Part shown: positions 6,118 through 12,834 of the stretch, one piece after another | Position numbering within the stretch: the first letter of the stretch is position 1 | Layout: every line of letters starts with the position of its first letter | Source of the DNA: Burkholderiales bacterium | GTDB lineage: Bacteria; Pseudomonadota; Gammaproteobacteria; Burkholderiales; Casimicrobiaceae | Direction: 5' to 3' | DNA: 13,599 bases | NCBI GenBank assembly: GCA_025935435.1 | Contig: JAICVH010000019.1 | Coordinates: forward strand, 1-13,599 | Notes under the pieces: model-generated | What the model was told of the DNA's origin: nothing | The model's input: the letters and a program-made list of their open reading frames with translations, nothing else | Database searches by the model: none | Program-made: the position numbers and the translations under genes

Positions 6118-7153
6118 GCAGCGTGAGCGTACGGCATTCGGCCGTGGATAGTCCGGCGTAGCGCTGCTTGAGCCGGCGCGCGGGCAGCGCGTCCGCGAGA
6201 TACGCTTCCGTCACGCCCGGGTGCACGTAGCTCTTGCGGCACACGGCAAGCGTGTTTCGGAGGGCGTGCGCAGCCGCCCGCAGCGCACGATTGACCGTTC
6301 GGGTCCGTTCGGACACGGTAGGCGCTGGCCCATACCGCGTGAGCAACACCGTCGCGATGACCGTCGCGCCCCAGGTACGAAAATCCTTCGCCGTGTATTC
6401 CGCGCCGCTGATTTCCTGGAGATAGGCATTGACGTCGGTCGCGCAGATTCGCCGCATCTCACCGTTTTCCACGTACTGGAACAGCTCATAGCCCGGCAAG
6501 TCCAGGCAGCGCCGGACAATTCGCGCCAGGCGGCGATCGGCGAGCGCCACATCGTGCTCCTTTCCGGACTTGCCGCGAAACCGCAGCCGGATGCGATCGC
6601 CCGATACCCGGACGTGTCGCGTGCGCAGCGTCGTCAGCCCGAAGCTGCCGTTGTCACGGCGGTATCGCTCGTCGCCCACACGCAGGAACGTCCGATCGAG
6701 AATCGATACCATCGCAGCGAGCACCTTTTCGCGGGATAGACCCGGACGCGCAAGATCACGCTCGACGGCATCGCGGATCGCCGGCAGCTTGAGACCGAAG
6801 TCGGCCAGCCGGTCGAACTTGTGTTCATCGCGCTGCGCTCGCCATTGCGCGTGATAGCGGTATTGCAGGCGGCCACGCGCATCGCGACCGGTCGCCTGCA
6901 GGTGCCCGTCGGGATCGGCGCAGATCCAGACTGAAGTCCACGCTGGCGGTATTGCGAGAGCGCGAAAGCGCGCGAGCAACTGCTTGCGACGTACGACGTG
7001 TCCGTCGTCGTCGATGTAGCGGAAGTTCGGCGATTCGCCTTCACGCCGAAAGCCCGCATCGCCGTGCCTCGTGTAGCGGAGCTGTGCCGCGACGAGTGCC
7101 GCACCGATCGGATGCGCGTTCGACCCTTTGCCGTTGTGCAATGCCTGTCTCAT
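6026..7153 (-). CDS. DNA topoisomerase IB (poxvirus/bacterial type)
   Basis: A 375-residue type IB topoisomerase, which relaxes supercoils through a 3'-phosphotyrosyl nick. The N-terminal beta domain (about 25-105) includes FRYIDDDGHVV and IPPAWTSVWIC. The catalytic domain has all expected residues: Arg158 (FLRVGDERY), Lys195 (FRGKSGK), Arg259 (KDFRTWGAT), Asn300 (the position that is His in vaccinia and Asn in bacterial enzymes) and nucleophile Tyr309 in CRKSYVHP. The tail after about residue 348 is basic and probably disordered. Length fits the bacterial family. The ATG has a weak GGCGAG upstream. It is convergent with the DUF2334 gene with a 92-base overlap and has no clear link to the glycan genes. 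Bacterial TopIB genes are common in Burkholderiales and are usually dispensable accessories to TopIA and gyrase. Confidence 0.96.
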   Translation of the reverse strand: MRQALHNGKGSNAHPIGAALVAAQLRYTRHGDAGFRREGESPNFRYIDDDGHVVRRKQLLARFRALAIPPAWTSVWICADPDGHLQATGRDARGRLQYRYHAQWRAQRDEHKFDRLADFGLKLPAIRDAVERDLARPGLSREKVLAAMVSILDRTFLRVGDERYRRDNGSFGLTTLRTRHVRVSGDRIRLRFRGKSGKEHDVALADRRLARIVRRCLDLPGYELFQYVENGEMRRICATDVNAYLQEISGAEYTAKDFRTWGATVIATVLLTRYGPAPTVSERTRTVNRALRAAAHALRNTLAVCRKSYVHPGVTEAYLADALPARRLKQRYAGLSTAECRTLTLLRKLRAPATRSKARPRVRRAPVEPNALHAA

Positions 7154-7376
7154 TCAACTCGCCACGTGTTTGCGTAGACTGTGACGGGCCTCGCCGTCGT
7201 TCGTTCACCGAGCACGTCCGCTGTCAGCGCAACGCCGACAAGCCACGCGGGGGGAGGCACGATCCGAGCGCAGTAGCATCAGGCGCTCGACGGCGCGGTG
7301 TGCGCCACGGAAGTCGGGCCCGCTGGTCCCCCGCCTGCCGGAACGCTACCGTGCGCGTGCTCGCGGCGCGACCACG

Positions 7377-7404
7377 AAAAAAGAGGGACGGCGAGCCGTC
7401 CCTC
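7377..7404 (-). terminator. Intrinsic terminator of the PRC-barrel gene
   Basis: Read on the minus strand, GAGGGACGG, loop CTCG, CCGTCCCTC, then six T residues (7382 down to 7377). This is a perfect 9-bp GC-rich stem with a tetraloop and U-tract, 19 bases after the PRC-barrel stop codon. It isolates this gene from the topoisomerase gene downstream on the same strand. Confidence 0.95.
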
Positions 7405-7423
7405 GAATCAGTCCCGATGCCAA

Positions 7424-7894
7424 TCAGGACCAATACGGACGTGCCTGGTAAAACGAGTGCACGTCCTCCGCCCACCGCTGATCGGCCATCGAGGGCCAAT
7501 GATCCTTGTCGAAGCCCGGCGCCTCCTCGAAGCGTTCCTTCGCGACGTTCAGCCGGAAACACTTGTTCTGCGTGTCGAGCTGCATCGCGGACCACGGAAT
7601 CGCGAACAGCTTGTTGCCGACGCCGAGCACGCCGCCGACGGACATGACCGCGTACGCAACCCGTCCCGTGGGGACGTCGAGCATGATGTCGGTGATTTCG
7701 CCGAGCTTTTCGTTCGCGTCGTTGCGAACGTCGTCGCCCGTCAGCGTATCGGCCGCCATCACCTGCGGACCCGGCCCCTTGCCCGGTTCGCTCCAGTAAT
7801 CGTCGCCGGTGCGATACCGCGCGTCGGCGTCGCCCATGTTCATCGGAGTCGTCGCGTCGGTCGCGCCCGTGGAAGTCAATCGTGTCGTTGCCAT
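7424..7894 (-). CDS. PRC-barrel domain protein
   Basis: A 156-residue soluble protein. The N-terminal 45 residues are Thr/Asp/Gly-rich and probably disordered. A PRC-barrel occupies about 46-122, including LTGDDVRNDANEKLGEITDI and VAYAVMSVGGVLGVGNKLFA, and a conserved C-terminal extension follows (APGFDKDHWPSMAD, then YQARPYWS). PRC barrels are small beta-barrels used in protein or RNA contacts; this subgroup is common in environmental proteobacteria, often in stress-inducible loci, with no defined biochemical role. The ATG at 7894 is chosen over a GTG two codons upstream because AGGAG lies five bases before the ATG and abuts the GTG. A near-perfect sigma-54 promoter lies about 90 bases upstream and a strong terminator follows, so it is a single-gene unit. 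Confidence 0.93.
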   Translation of the reverse strand: MATTRLTSTGATDATTPMNMGDADARYRTGDDYWSEPGKGPGPQVMAADTLTGDDVRNDANEKLGEITDIMLDVPTGRVAYAVMSVGGVLGVGNKLFAIPWSAMQLDTQNKCFRLNVAKERFEEAPGFDKDHWPSMADQRWAEDVHSFYQARPYWS

Positions 7895-7979
7895 CGTCAC
7901 TCCTTTCTCACGCCGTAGCGAAGGCGTGTGACCGTTTCACCATCGCACGTTACGCCGCTCGCGGTTGAAGCATCGGTTC

Positions 7980-7995
7980 CGCAAGCGACGTGCCA
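7980..7995 (-). promoter_or_regulatory. Sigma-54 promoter P4 of the PRC-barrel gene
   Basis: On the minus strand TGGCACGTCGCTTGCG matches 11 of 12 informative consensus positions, missing only the final W. The predicted start is near 7970, leaving a leader of about 75 bases. The inverted repeat at 8047-8060 is about 61 bp upstream of the -24 GG. Confidence 0.82.
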
Positions 7996-8046
7996 TGCAC
8001 AAATACGCCGGTAATCTTCGGACTCCGCCTGCGCGACCACGCGTGC

Positions 8047-8060
8047 CCGGTAGGAATTGC
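8047..8060 (-). promoter_or_regulatory. Putative activator-binding site UAS3
   Basis: On the minus strand GCAATTCCTACCGG, matching the sites at 234, 3354 and 9347. It lies in the 226-base gap between the GalU-like stop codon and the PRC-barrel start, about 61 bp upstream of the P4 -24 box. A further half-site (ATTACCGG on the minus strand, 8008-8015) lies between it and the promoter. Confidence 0.55.
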
Positions 8061-8120
8061 ACGTAAGTCCGGCATTGCCGGCTTCCTCATCAAGCTGCCC
8101 GAAAGGCCGTTCGCCGCGCA

Positions 8121-9107
8121 TCACGATCCTCGCGTCGGCATATGGGACTCGTTCGCGATGCCGCCAAGCGCAGCGGCCGCAGGGAGATCGCGGTCGCTAT
8201 CGTGTTGCACGAGGTCGGCGAGACGCTGCTGCAGGCTCGTCCAAAGGTCGCCGCGTTTTTGCGCGTAGGCGAACTGCGCCTCGAGGTATCCGAGCTTCGT
8301 TCCGCAGTCGAAGCGGCGCCCTTCGATCAGGCACGCGAAAACGTGTTCGCGCTCCATCAACGCGCGAATCGCCGGGATCAGTGGCTGCGCATGCGAACCG
8401 GTCCTGGCGGCGCCGAGCGCGTCCCAGATCGCGGGCGTGAAAATGAACCGGCCGGCGGCCGTCACGGGTGCCGACGCGGCGCCGATCGGTGGCACCTTGA
8501 CCAGCGCTCGTGCAGCGCGCACGTCGCTCGTGCGCAGATCCGCGCTGATCAGGCATGACGCATCGTTCGTGGTCCCGGCGGGCTCCGCGCCGACGACGCT
8601 CACCTGTTGCTCGCCGAACACGTCGAGCAATTGCGCCAGTGCGGATCGCGGGGCATCAATCAATTGATCCGGCAACACGACGGCGAACGGCTCCCCGGCG
8701 ACGAGGGAGCGTGCCCTGCGTAGTGCATCGGTCAGTCCCGCTGCATCGGGTTGCCGAACGTAGCTGAACGTCACGCCGTGTGGAATCGCCGAGCGCAGTG
8801 CGTACAGCGCGTCCGCGTCATCACGCGCCGTGAGTTCGTGCTCGAGTTCGTAGGCATGATCGAAGTGGTCCTCGATCGCGCGCTTGCTGCGACCGGTGAC
8901 GAAAATCATGTGCGTCAAGCCGGCCGCGGCCGCTTCCTCGACCGCGTACTGGATCAGCGGTTTGTCGACGATCGGGAGCATCTCCTTCGGGCACGCCTTG
9001 GTTGCGGGCAGGAACTTGGCACCAAAGCCCGCGACGGGAAAGACGGCGTGTCGCACGCGGCACCCGCCGCCGAGCACCGGTGTCGATCGGTTGCGATCGT
9101 GTCTCAT
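8121..9107 (-). CDS. GalU-like UTP-glucose-1-phosphate uridylyltransferase, diverged
   Basis: A 328-residue nucleotidyltransferase of the GalU family, which makes UDP-glucose from UTP and glucose-1-phosphate. The N-terminal nucleotide-binding region AVFPVAGFGAKFLPATKACPK (21-41) and KEMLPIVDKPLIQYAVEEA (41-59) are clear, as are VVLPDQLID (143-151, with the metal-binding Asp147) and GRRFDCGTKLGYLEA (263-277). Several signature positions differ from usual GalU: the GxGTR loop is GFGAK, the GHA motif is TDA (126-128), VEKP is VKVP (203-206), and the usual EIQLTD segment is replaced by SHAQPLIPAI (238-247). It is probably a specialised paralogue rather than the housekeeping enzyme; activity and sugar preference may be changed. 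The ATG at 9107 has AAGG eight bases upstream. The upstream sigma-54 promoter ties it to the local regulon. Confidence 0.88.
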   Translation of the reverse strand: MRHDRNRSTPVLGGGCRVRHAVFPVAGFGAKFLPATKACPKEMLPIVDKPLIQYAVEEAAAAGLTHMIFVTGRSKRAIEDHFDHAYELEHELTARDDADALYALRSAIPHGVTFSYVRQPDAAGLTDALRRARSLVAGEPFAVVLPDQLIDAPRSALAQLLDVFGEQQVSVVGAEPAGTTNDASCLISADLRTSDVRAARALVKVPPIGAASAPVTAAGRFIFTPAIWDALGAARTGSHAQPLIPAIRALMEREHVFACLIEGRRFDCGTKLGYLEAQFAYAQKRGDLWTSLQQRLADLVQHDSDRDLPAAAALGGIANESHMPTRGS

Positions 9108-9154
9108 CGTAAAACCTTGCGCGTGGGTTGCGAAGAATCAGACGACATACCGTT

Positions 9155-9170
9155 AGCACCAAGCGTGCCG
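9155..9170 (-). promoter_or_regulatory. Sigma-54 promoter P5 of the GalU-like gene
   Basis: On the minus strand CGGCACGCTTGGTGCT matches 10 of 12 informative positions with exact GG-N10-GC spacing. The predicted start is near 9145, about 38 bases before the ATG. The nearest inverted repeat (9347-9359) is about 183 bp upstream of the -24 box, far but within the usual enhancer range. Confidence 0.62.
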
Positions 9171-9346
9171 AGCGGACACATCGAGAGCGCCCCAAAGACT
9201 ATGCGCAGTTTCAAGCGCACGGTTTCGTGGAAATGCCTCGCCAAACGAATGCGACCTGCCGCGTGCCCGCATGGGCCAACCGGCGTTCGCGTCAGCACGG
9301 CAACGCGCACCGCGCGTTTGCACAGCAGCAATTGCCGCCGAACCCG

Positions 9347-9359
9347 GTAATTCTTACGG
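9347..9359 (+). promoter_or_regulatory. Putative activator-binding site UAS4, shared by divergent promoters
   Basis: GTAATTCTTACGG, preceded by CCG so that the left arm reads CCGGTAA, the mirror of the TTACCGG arm in the other copies. It is about 78 bp upstream of the -24 box of the hemerythrin promoter and about 183 bp from that of the GalU-like promoter. Confidence 0.58.
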
Positions 9360-9428
9360 AGATGCGCGTTCGGTTCGTTCGCGCTCCGATGCGGCAATAC
9401 CAAAAGTGAATCAACGGTCAACGCCATG

Positions 9429-9444
9429 CGGCATGGAGCTTGCA
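9429..9444 (+). promoter_or_regulatory. Sigma-54 promoter P6 of the hemerythrin gene
   Basis: CGGCATGGAGCTTGCA matches 10 of 12 informative positions, with GG and TTGC correctly spaced. The predicted start is near 9455 and the ATG is at 9503. With no terminator visible after the hemerythrin gene, the same promoter could feed the fusion and amidohydrolase genes. Confidence 0.72.
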
Positions 9445-9502
9445 CGAAGCGTTTGTCCGCGTCGTTGCGGCAACCCTTTCTCAGTTGCAACTGGAGACCG
9501 TC

Positions 9503-10111
9503 ATGAACCGTTCGCAAGCGCCAAAATCCGGGCGCGTTAATCAAAGTCGCGCCGCCGGTCGCAGCCGCGCGACGGGCAGCACCACGCAATACACGAAGCA
9601 GGTGATCGACATGCTTACCGACGATCATGCGCGCGTGAAAAGACTGTTCAGTCGAGGTGAAAAGGTTTCCGACGACCACGAGCAATTGCAGCCGATCGTC
9701 GAAGAGGCGTGCAATGCGCTCACGCAGCACGCGGAGATCGAAGAGGAGTTCGTGTATCCGGCGCTCGAGGCCGCGGACGAGGGGCATTTGATCGCCGAAG
9801 CGCACGTCGAGCACAATTCGGCGAAGCAATTGATCGCCGACCTGCAGTCGATGGATCCTGACGACGAACGCTATTTCGCGACGTTCAAGGTGCTCGGCGA
9901 ATACGTCAAGCACCACGTCGGGGAAGAGGAAGGCGAGATCTTTCCACTCGCCCGCAAGGCGAAGGTGGACCTCGAAGCGGCCTTCGAGGCGCTTTCCGCG
10001 CGTTCGATGCCGCCCGATGAAGCGGGCGGTGAAGACGAGCGCGCCGCTCCCACGCGGCGCACGCGTTCGTCGCGCGCGGATTCGCGCGGTTCGTCGCGCT
10101 CCAGTCGCTGA
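9503..10111 (+). CDS. Hemerythrin HHE-domain protein with basic tails
   Basis: A 202-residue cytoplasmic protein. A four-helix HHE cation-binding domain (about 30-160) carries the expected di-iron ligands: His42 (DDHARV), His76 and Glu80 (QHAEIEEEF), His101 or His104 (EAHVEHNSAK), and His138 with Glu142 (HHVGEEEGEIFP). Such proteins bind O2, NO or iron and are linked to oxidative or nitrosative stress. Both ends are unusual: residues 1-28 are basic and polar, and the last 20 are an Arg/Ser tract (RRTRSSRADSRGSSRSSR), which could bind nucleic acid or polyanions. The ATG at 9503 has GGAG six bases upstream; an in-frame start at 9440 would lie inside the sigma-54 promoter and is rejected. It is likely the first gene of a unit reaching the right edge. 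Confidence 0.93.
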   Translation: MNRSQAPKSGRVNQSRAAGRSRATGSTTQYTKQVIDMLTDDHARVKRLFSRGEKVSDDHEQLQPIVEEACNALTQHAEIEEEFVYPALEAADEGHLIAEAHVEHNSAKQLIADLQSMDPDDERYFATFKVLGEYVKHHVGEEEGEIFPLARKAKVDLEAAFEALSARSMPPDEAGGEDERAAPTRRTRSSRADSRGSSRSSR

Positions 10112-10212
10112 AACGCGGCGCGGGCTCACGCAAGATGGCTTCGGACTCGCACCTATCGGAGGGCGACGCACAGCCGCCGCTTCTTCGCTCGCCAGCTGCA
10201 ACGGAACCCCTC

Positions 10213-12807
10213 ATGAACTCGCTCGTCGTCTTCTCTCATCTGCGCTGGAATTTCGTGTTTCAGCGGCCACAGCACGTCATGTCGCGGCTTGCGCGCGATA
10301 TGCGCGTGCTGTTCGTCGAGGAGCCGGTATTCCATACGGGCGATCCGCGCGCGGAACTGCGTGCCGTGCACCCCGGCGTCACCGTGCTCACGCCGCATAC
10401 GCCGCTGACCGCGCCGGGCTTTCACGATGACCAGATTCCGCTGCTGTCCAAGCTGGTGGCGAACGCGCTCGCGCGCGAGCGCTTCGCCGACTACGGCGCA
10501 TGGCTTTATACGCCGATGGCATTGCCGCTGCTACAGAAACTCGATCCGCGCTTCGTCGTGTACGACTGCATGGACGAGCTGACGGCATTTATGGGTGCAC
10601 CGCGCCAACTGGTGCAACGCGAGAATGCGCTGCTGCGCGTCGCGAACGTCGTGTTCTGCGGCGGGCCGAGCCTTTACGACGCGCGTCGCGAGCGGCACTG
10701 CAACGTGCACCTGTTCCCAAGCAGTGTCGACAGCCGGCATTTTGCGCAGGGCGCCGATCCAGCGTTCGCGCACGCCGACATCAGGGCGCTGGCGCGGCCG
10801 CGTCTCGGGTTCTTCGGCGTCATCGATGAACGGCTCGACGTCGAACTGCTGGGTACCGTTGCGGCCGAGCGCCCGGAGTGGGAACTGTGCATGGTCGGGC
10901 CGATCGTGAAGATCGATCCGGCGGTGTTGCCCAGGGCGCCGAATCTGCACTATTTCGGATTGCGCAGCTACGACGAGCTCCCGTCGCTGATCGCGGGATG
11001 GGATATCGCGCTCCTGCCGTTTGCGCGCAACGACGCGACGCGTTTCATCAGCCCGACCAAGACGCTCGAGTACATGGCGGCCGGTCGGCCGATCGTGTCG
11101 ACGCCGATTCGGGATGTGCAACGCCTGTATGCCGACGTGGTGCGCTTCGCCGATACGCCGGAGTCGTTCATCGCGGAATGCGAAGCCGCACTCGTCGAGC
11201 CCGAAAGCGAGCGCGCGCAGCGCGCGGCGGAAATGCGCCGCATCGTGCAGTCGACGTCATGGGATGAAACCGTCCGCGAGATGCGACGCATCATCGCCGT
11301 AGCGGCACGCAGGGGTCTGACCGAAGCCGCGCACATGATGCTCGAACCCGCGCGTCCGGTTACGGTACCGGCGCCGGCCGCATTGACCGGTGCGCCGTGC
11401 CTGATCCTCGGTGCCGGTCCGACCGGGTTGTCCGCAAGCTATCACTATGGTGCCGGCAGCGTTTTGCTCGAACGCGAGCCCGTCGTCGGCGGCTGGTGTC
11501 GTTCGATCGAGGACACGGGATTCACGTTCGATCACGCGGGTCACATCATGTTCTCGGATGACCCGTACGTTCAGGATCTCTATCGGCTGCTGCTCGGTGA
11601 CAACGTCCACTGGCAGGACCGGGAAGCGTGGATCTACAGCAAGGGCGTGTACACACGCTACCCGTTCCAGGGCGCGTTGCACGGCTTGCCACCCGACGTG
11701 TTGCGCGAATGCCTGGTCGGTGCAATCGAAGCGCGTTTCGGCGCCCTTGCGCACGGCGCAAAGCCCGATGCGTCGCATGCAGCGCGCGTCGCCGATTGCT
11801 GTGCCGATGCCACCGGTGTGCAGGCGCGCGATGCCGTTGCCGCACCTCCGCCGTCGAATTTCGAGGAATTCATCTACCGGACGTGGGGTGCCGGTGTCGC
11901 CCGCCATTTCGCGCTTCCGTACAACCGCAAGCTGTGGACGGTACCGTTGAAGGAAATGGAGACATCGTGGCTCGGTGGCCGCGTGCCGCTCCCCGATCTC
12001 GAGGAGATGATCGAAGGCGCGCTGCAACCGGTGCCCAAGCCGATGGGTCCCAACGCCCGCTTCGGTTATCCGCTGCGTGGTGGCTTTCAGGCGCTGATGA
12101 ACGGGTTCCTGCCCTTGTTGCGCGGTGACCTCGTGCTGCGCGCCGATGTCGAGCGCGTCTCGCCGCTGCTTCGCGTCGTTACGCTGAAGGACGGGCGCCG
12201 CTTCCGCTACGACACCTTGATCAGCACGCTGCCGCTGCCGTCGTTGATCGAGGCAATGGGCGACGAAGCGCCGGCGGAAATCCGGCGCGCCGCGAGCGGA
12301 TTGCGCCATGTGTCGATCCGCTGCGTCAACCTGGGGGTGGCGCGGCCGCGCGTAACGGACAAGCACTGGATCTATTTCCCCGAAGACACGGTGTTTCACC
12401 GTATCTTCGTCCAGGGCAACGCGAGCCCGCACTGCAATCCGCCCGGAGGCTTCGGCCTCACGTGTGAAATCAGCTACTCGCCATCGAAACCGTTGCCGGC
12501 AACGGGCGCCGCGCTGATCGAGCGCTGCGTACGCGAATGCGTCGAGATCGGTTTGCTCGATGCGTCGGACGCGCTGATCACGTCGAATCAGGTCGACATG
12601 CCGTACGCGTACGTGGTCTACGATCACGGCCGCGCCGAGCGCGTCGCGCGCATCCGCAAGTGGCTCGAGAAATTCGACATCCTGCTCGCCGGCCGCTACA
12701 GCGAGTGGGAGTATTACAACTCCGATCACGCGTTCATCGCGGGCAAGAAGGCCGCCGAAGCGGCGCAGGCGCTTGGCGCGACGCGCGTAGCGGCGAAGAT
12801 CGCCTGA
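10213..12807 (+). CDS. Glycosyltransferase fused to FAD-dependent oxidoreductase
   Basis: An 864-residue two-domain protein. The first part (to about residue 370) is a GT-B glycosyltransferase of the TuaH-like kind: it starts MNSLVVFSHLRWNFVFQRPQH and carries PTKTLEYMAAGRPIV in its donor half, with only the second Glu of the EX7E pair. After a Pro/Ala-rich linker comes a Rossmann FAD domain, LILGAGPTGLSASYHYGAGS, then VGGWCRS and FDHAGHIMFS, and a C-terminal FAD-binding stretch AGRYSEWEYYNSDHAF. This half resembles UDP-galactopyranose mutase, protoporphyrinogen oxidase and amine-oxidase folds. A Cys/Ala-rich insert of about 36 residues interrupts it at about 512-547. It probably modifies and transfers a sugar for a surface glycan; whether the FAD half is a mutase or an oxidase cannot be told. 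The start at 10213 fits the family N-terminus and has GGAA upstream; an in-frame ATG at 10135 would add 26 unrelated residues. Confidence 0.88.
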   Translation: MNSLVVFSHLRWNFVFQRPQHVMSRLARDMRVLFVEEPVFHTGDPRAELRAVHPGVTVLTPHTPLTAPGFHDDQIPLLSKLVANALARERFADYGAWLYTPMALPLLQKLDPRFVVYDCMDELTAFMGAPRQLVQRENALLRVANVVFCGGPSLYDARRERHCNVHLFPSSVDSRHFAQGADPAFAHADIRALARPRLGFFGVIDERLDVELLGTVAAERPEWELCMVGPIVKIDPAVLPRAPNLHYFGLRSYDELPSLIAGWDIALLPFARNDATRFISPTKTLEYMAAGRPIVSTPIRDVQRLYADVVRFADTPESFIAECEAALVEPESERAQRAAEMRRIVQSTSWDETVREMRRIIAVAARRGLTEAAHMMLEPARPVTVPAPAALTGAPCLILGAGPTGLSASYHYGAGSVLLEREPVVGGWCRSIEDTGFTFDHAGHIMFSDDPYVQDLYRLLLGDNVHWQDREAWIYSKGVYTRYPFQGALHGLPPDVLRECLVGAIEARFGALAHGAKPDASHAARVADCCADATGVQARDAVAAPPPSNFEEFIYRTWGAGVARHFALPYNRKLWTVPLKEMETSWLGGRVPLPDLEEMIEGALQPVPKPMGPNARFGYPLRGGFQALMNGFLPLLRGDLVLRADVERVSPLLRVVTLKDGRRFRYDTLISTLPLPSLIEAMGDEAPAEIRRAASGLRHVSIRCVNLGVARPRVTDKHWIYFPEDTVFHRIFVQGNASPHCNPPGGFGLTCEISYSPSKPLPATGAALIERCVRECVEIGLLDASDALITSNQVDMPYAYVVYDHGRAERVARIRKWLEKFDILLAGRYSEWEYYNSDHAFIAGKKAAEAAQALGATRVAAKIA

Positions 12808-12834
12808 CCCCTTCGATGGGCGCGTGAAGCGCCG

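Larger units (their letters stand above)
9108..9502. promoter_or_regulatory. Divergent control region between GalU-like and hemerythrin genes
   Basis: A 395-base non-coding stretch. It contains a leftward sigma-54 promoter (9155-9170), a rightward one (9429-9444) and one inverted repeat between them (9347-9359). Short open frames cross it on both strands but none has a matching ribosome binding site or recognisable product. Confidence 0.68.

Noticed and set aside
7292..7307. TGGCGCACACCGCGCC on the minus strand as a sigma-54 promoter for topoisomerase IB
   Set aside because: The -12 TTGC element is missing and there is no upstream palindromic site.
8069..8081. CCGGCATTGCCGG hairpin after the GalU-like gene as a terminator
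   Set aside because: The stem is only five base pairs and no T run follows on the minus strand.
7897..8124. 75-codon minus-strand frame between the GalU-like and PRC-barrel genes
   Set aside because: It overlaps the sigma-54 promoter and upstream site and has no domain or conserved look.
10135..10212. In-frame upstream ATG of the fusion gene
   Set aside because: The extra 26 residues do not fit the family N-terminus; the ATG at 10213 gives MNSLVVFSHLRW directly and has a GGAA six bases upstream.
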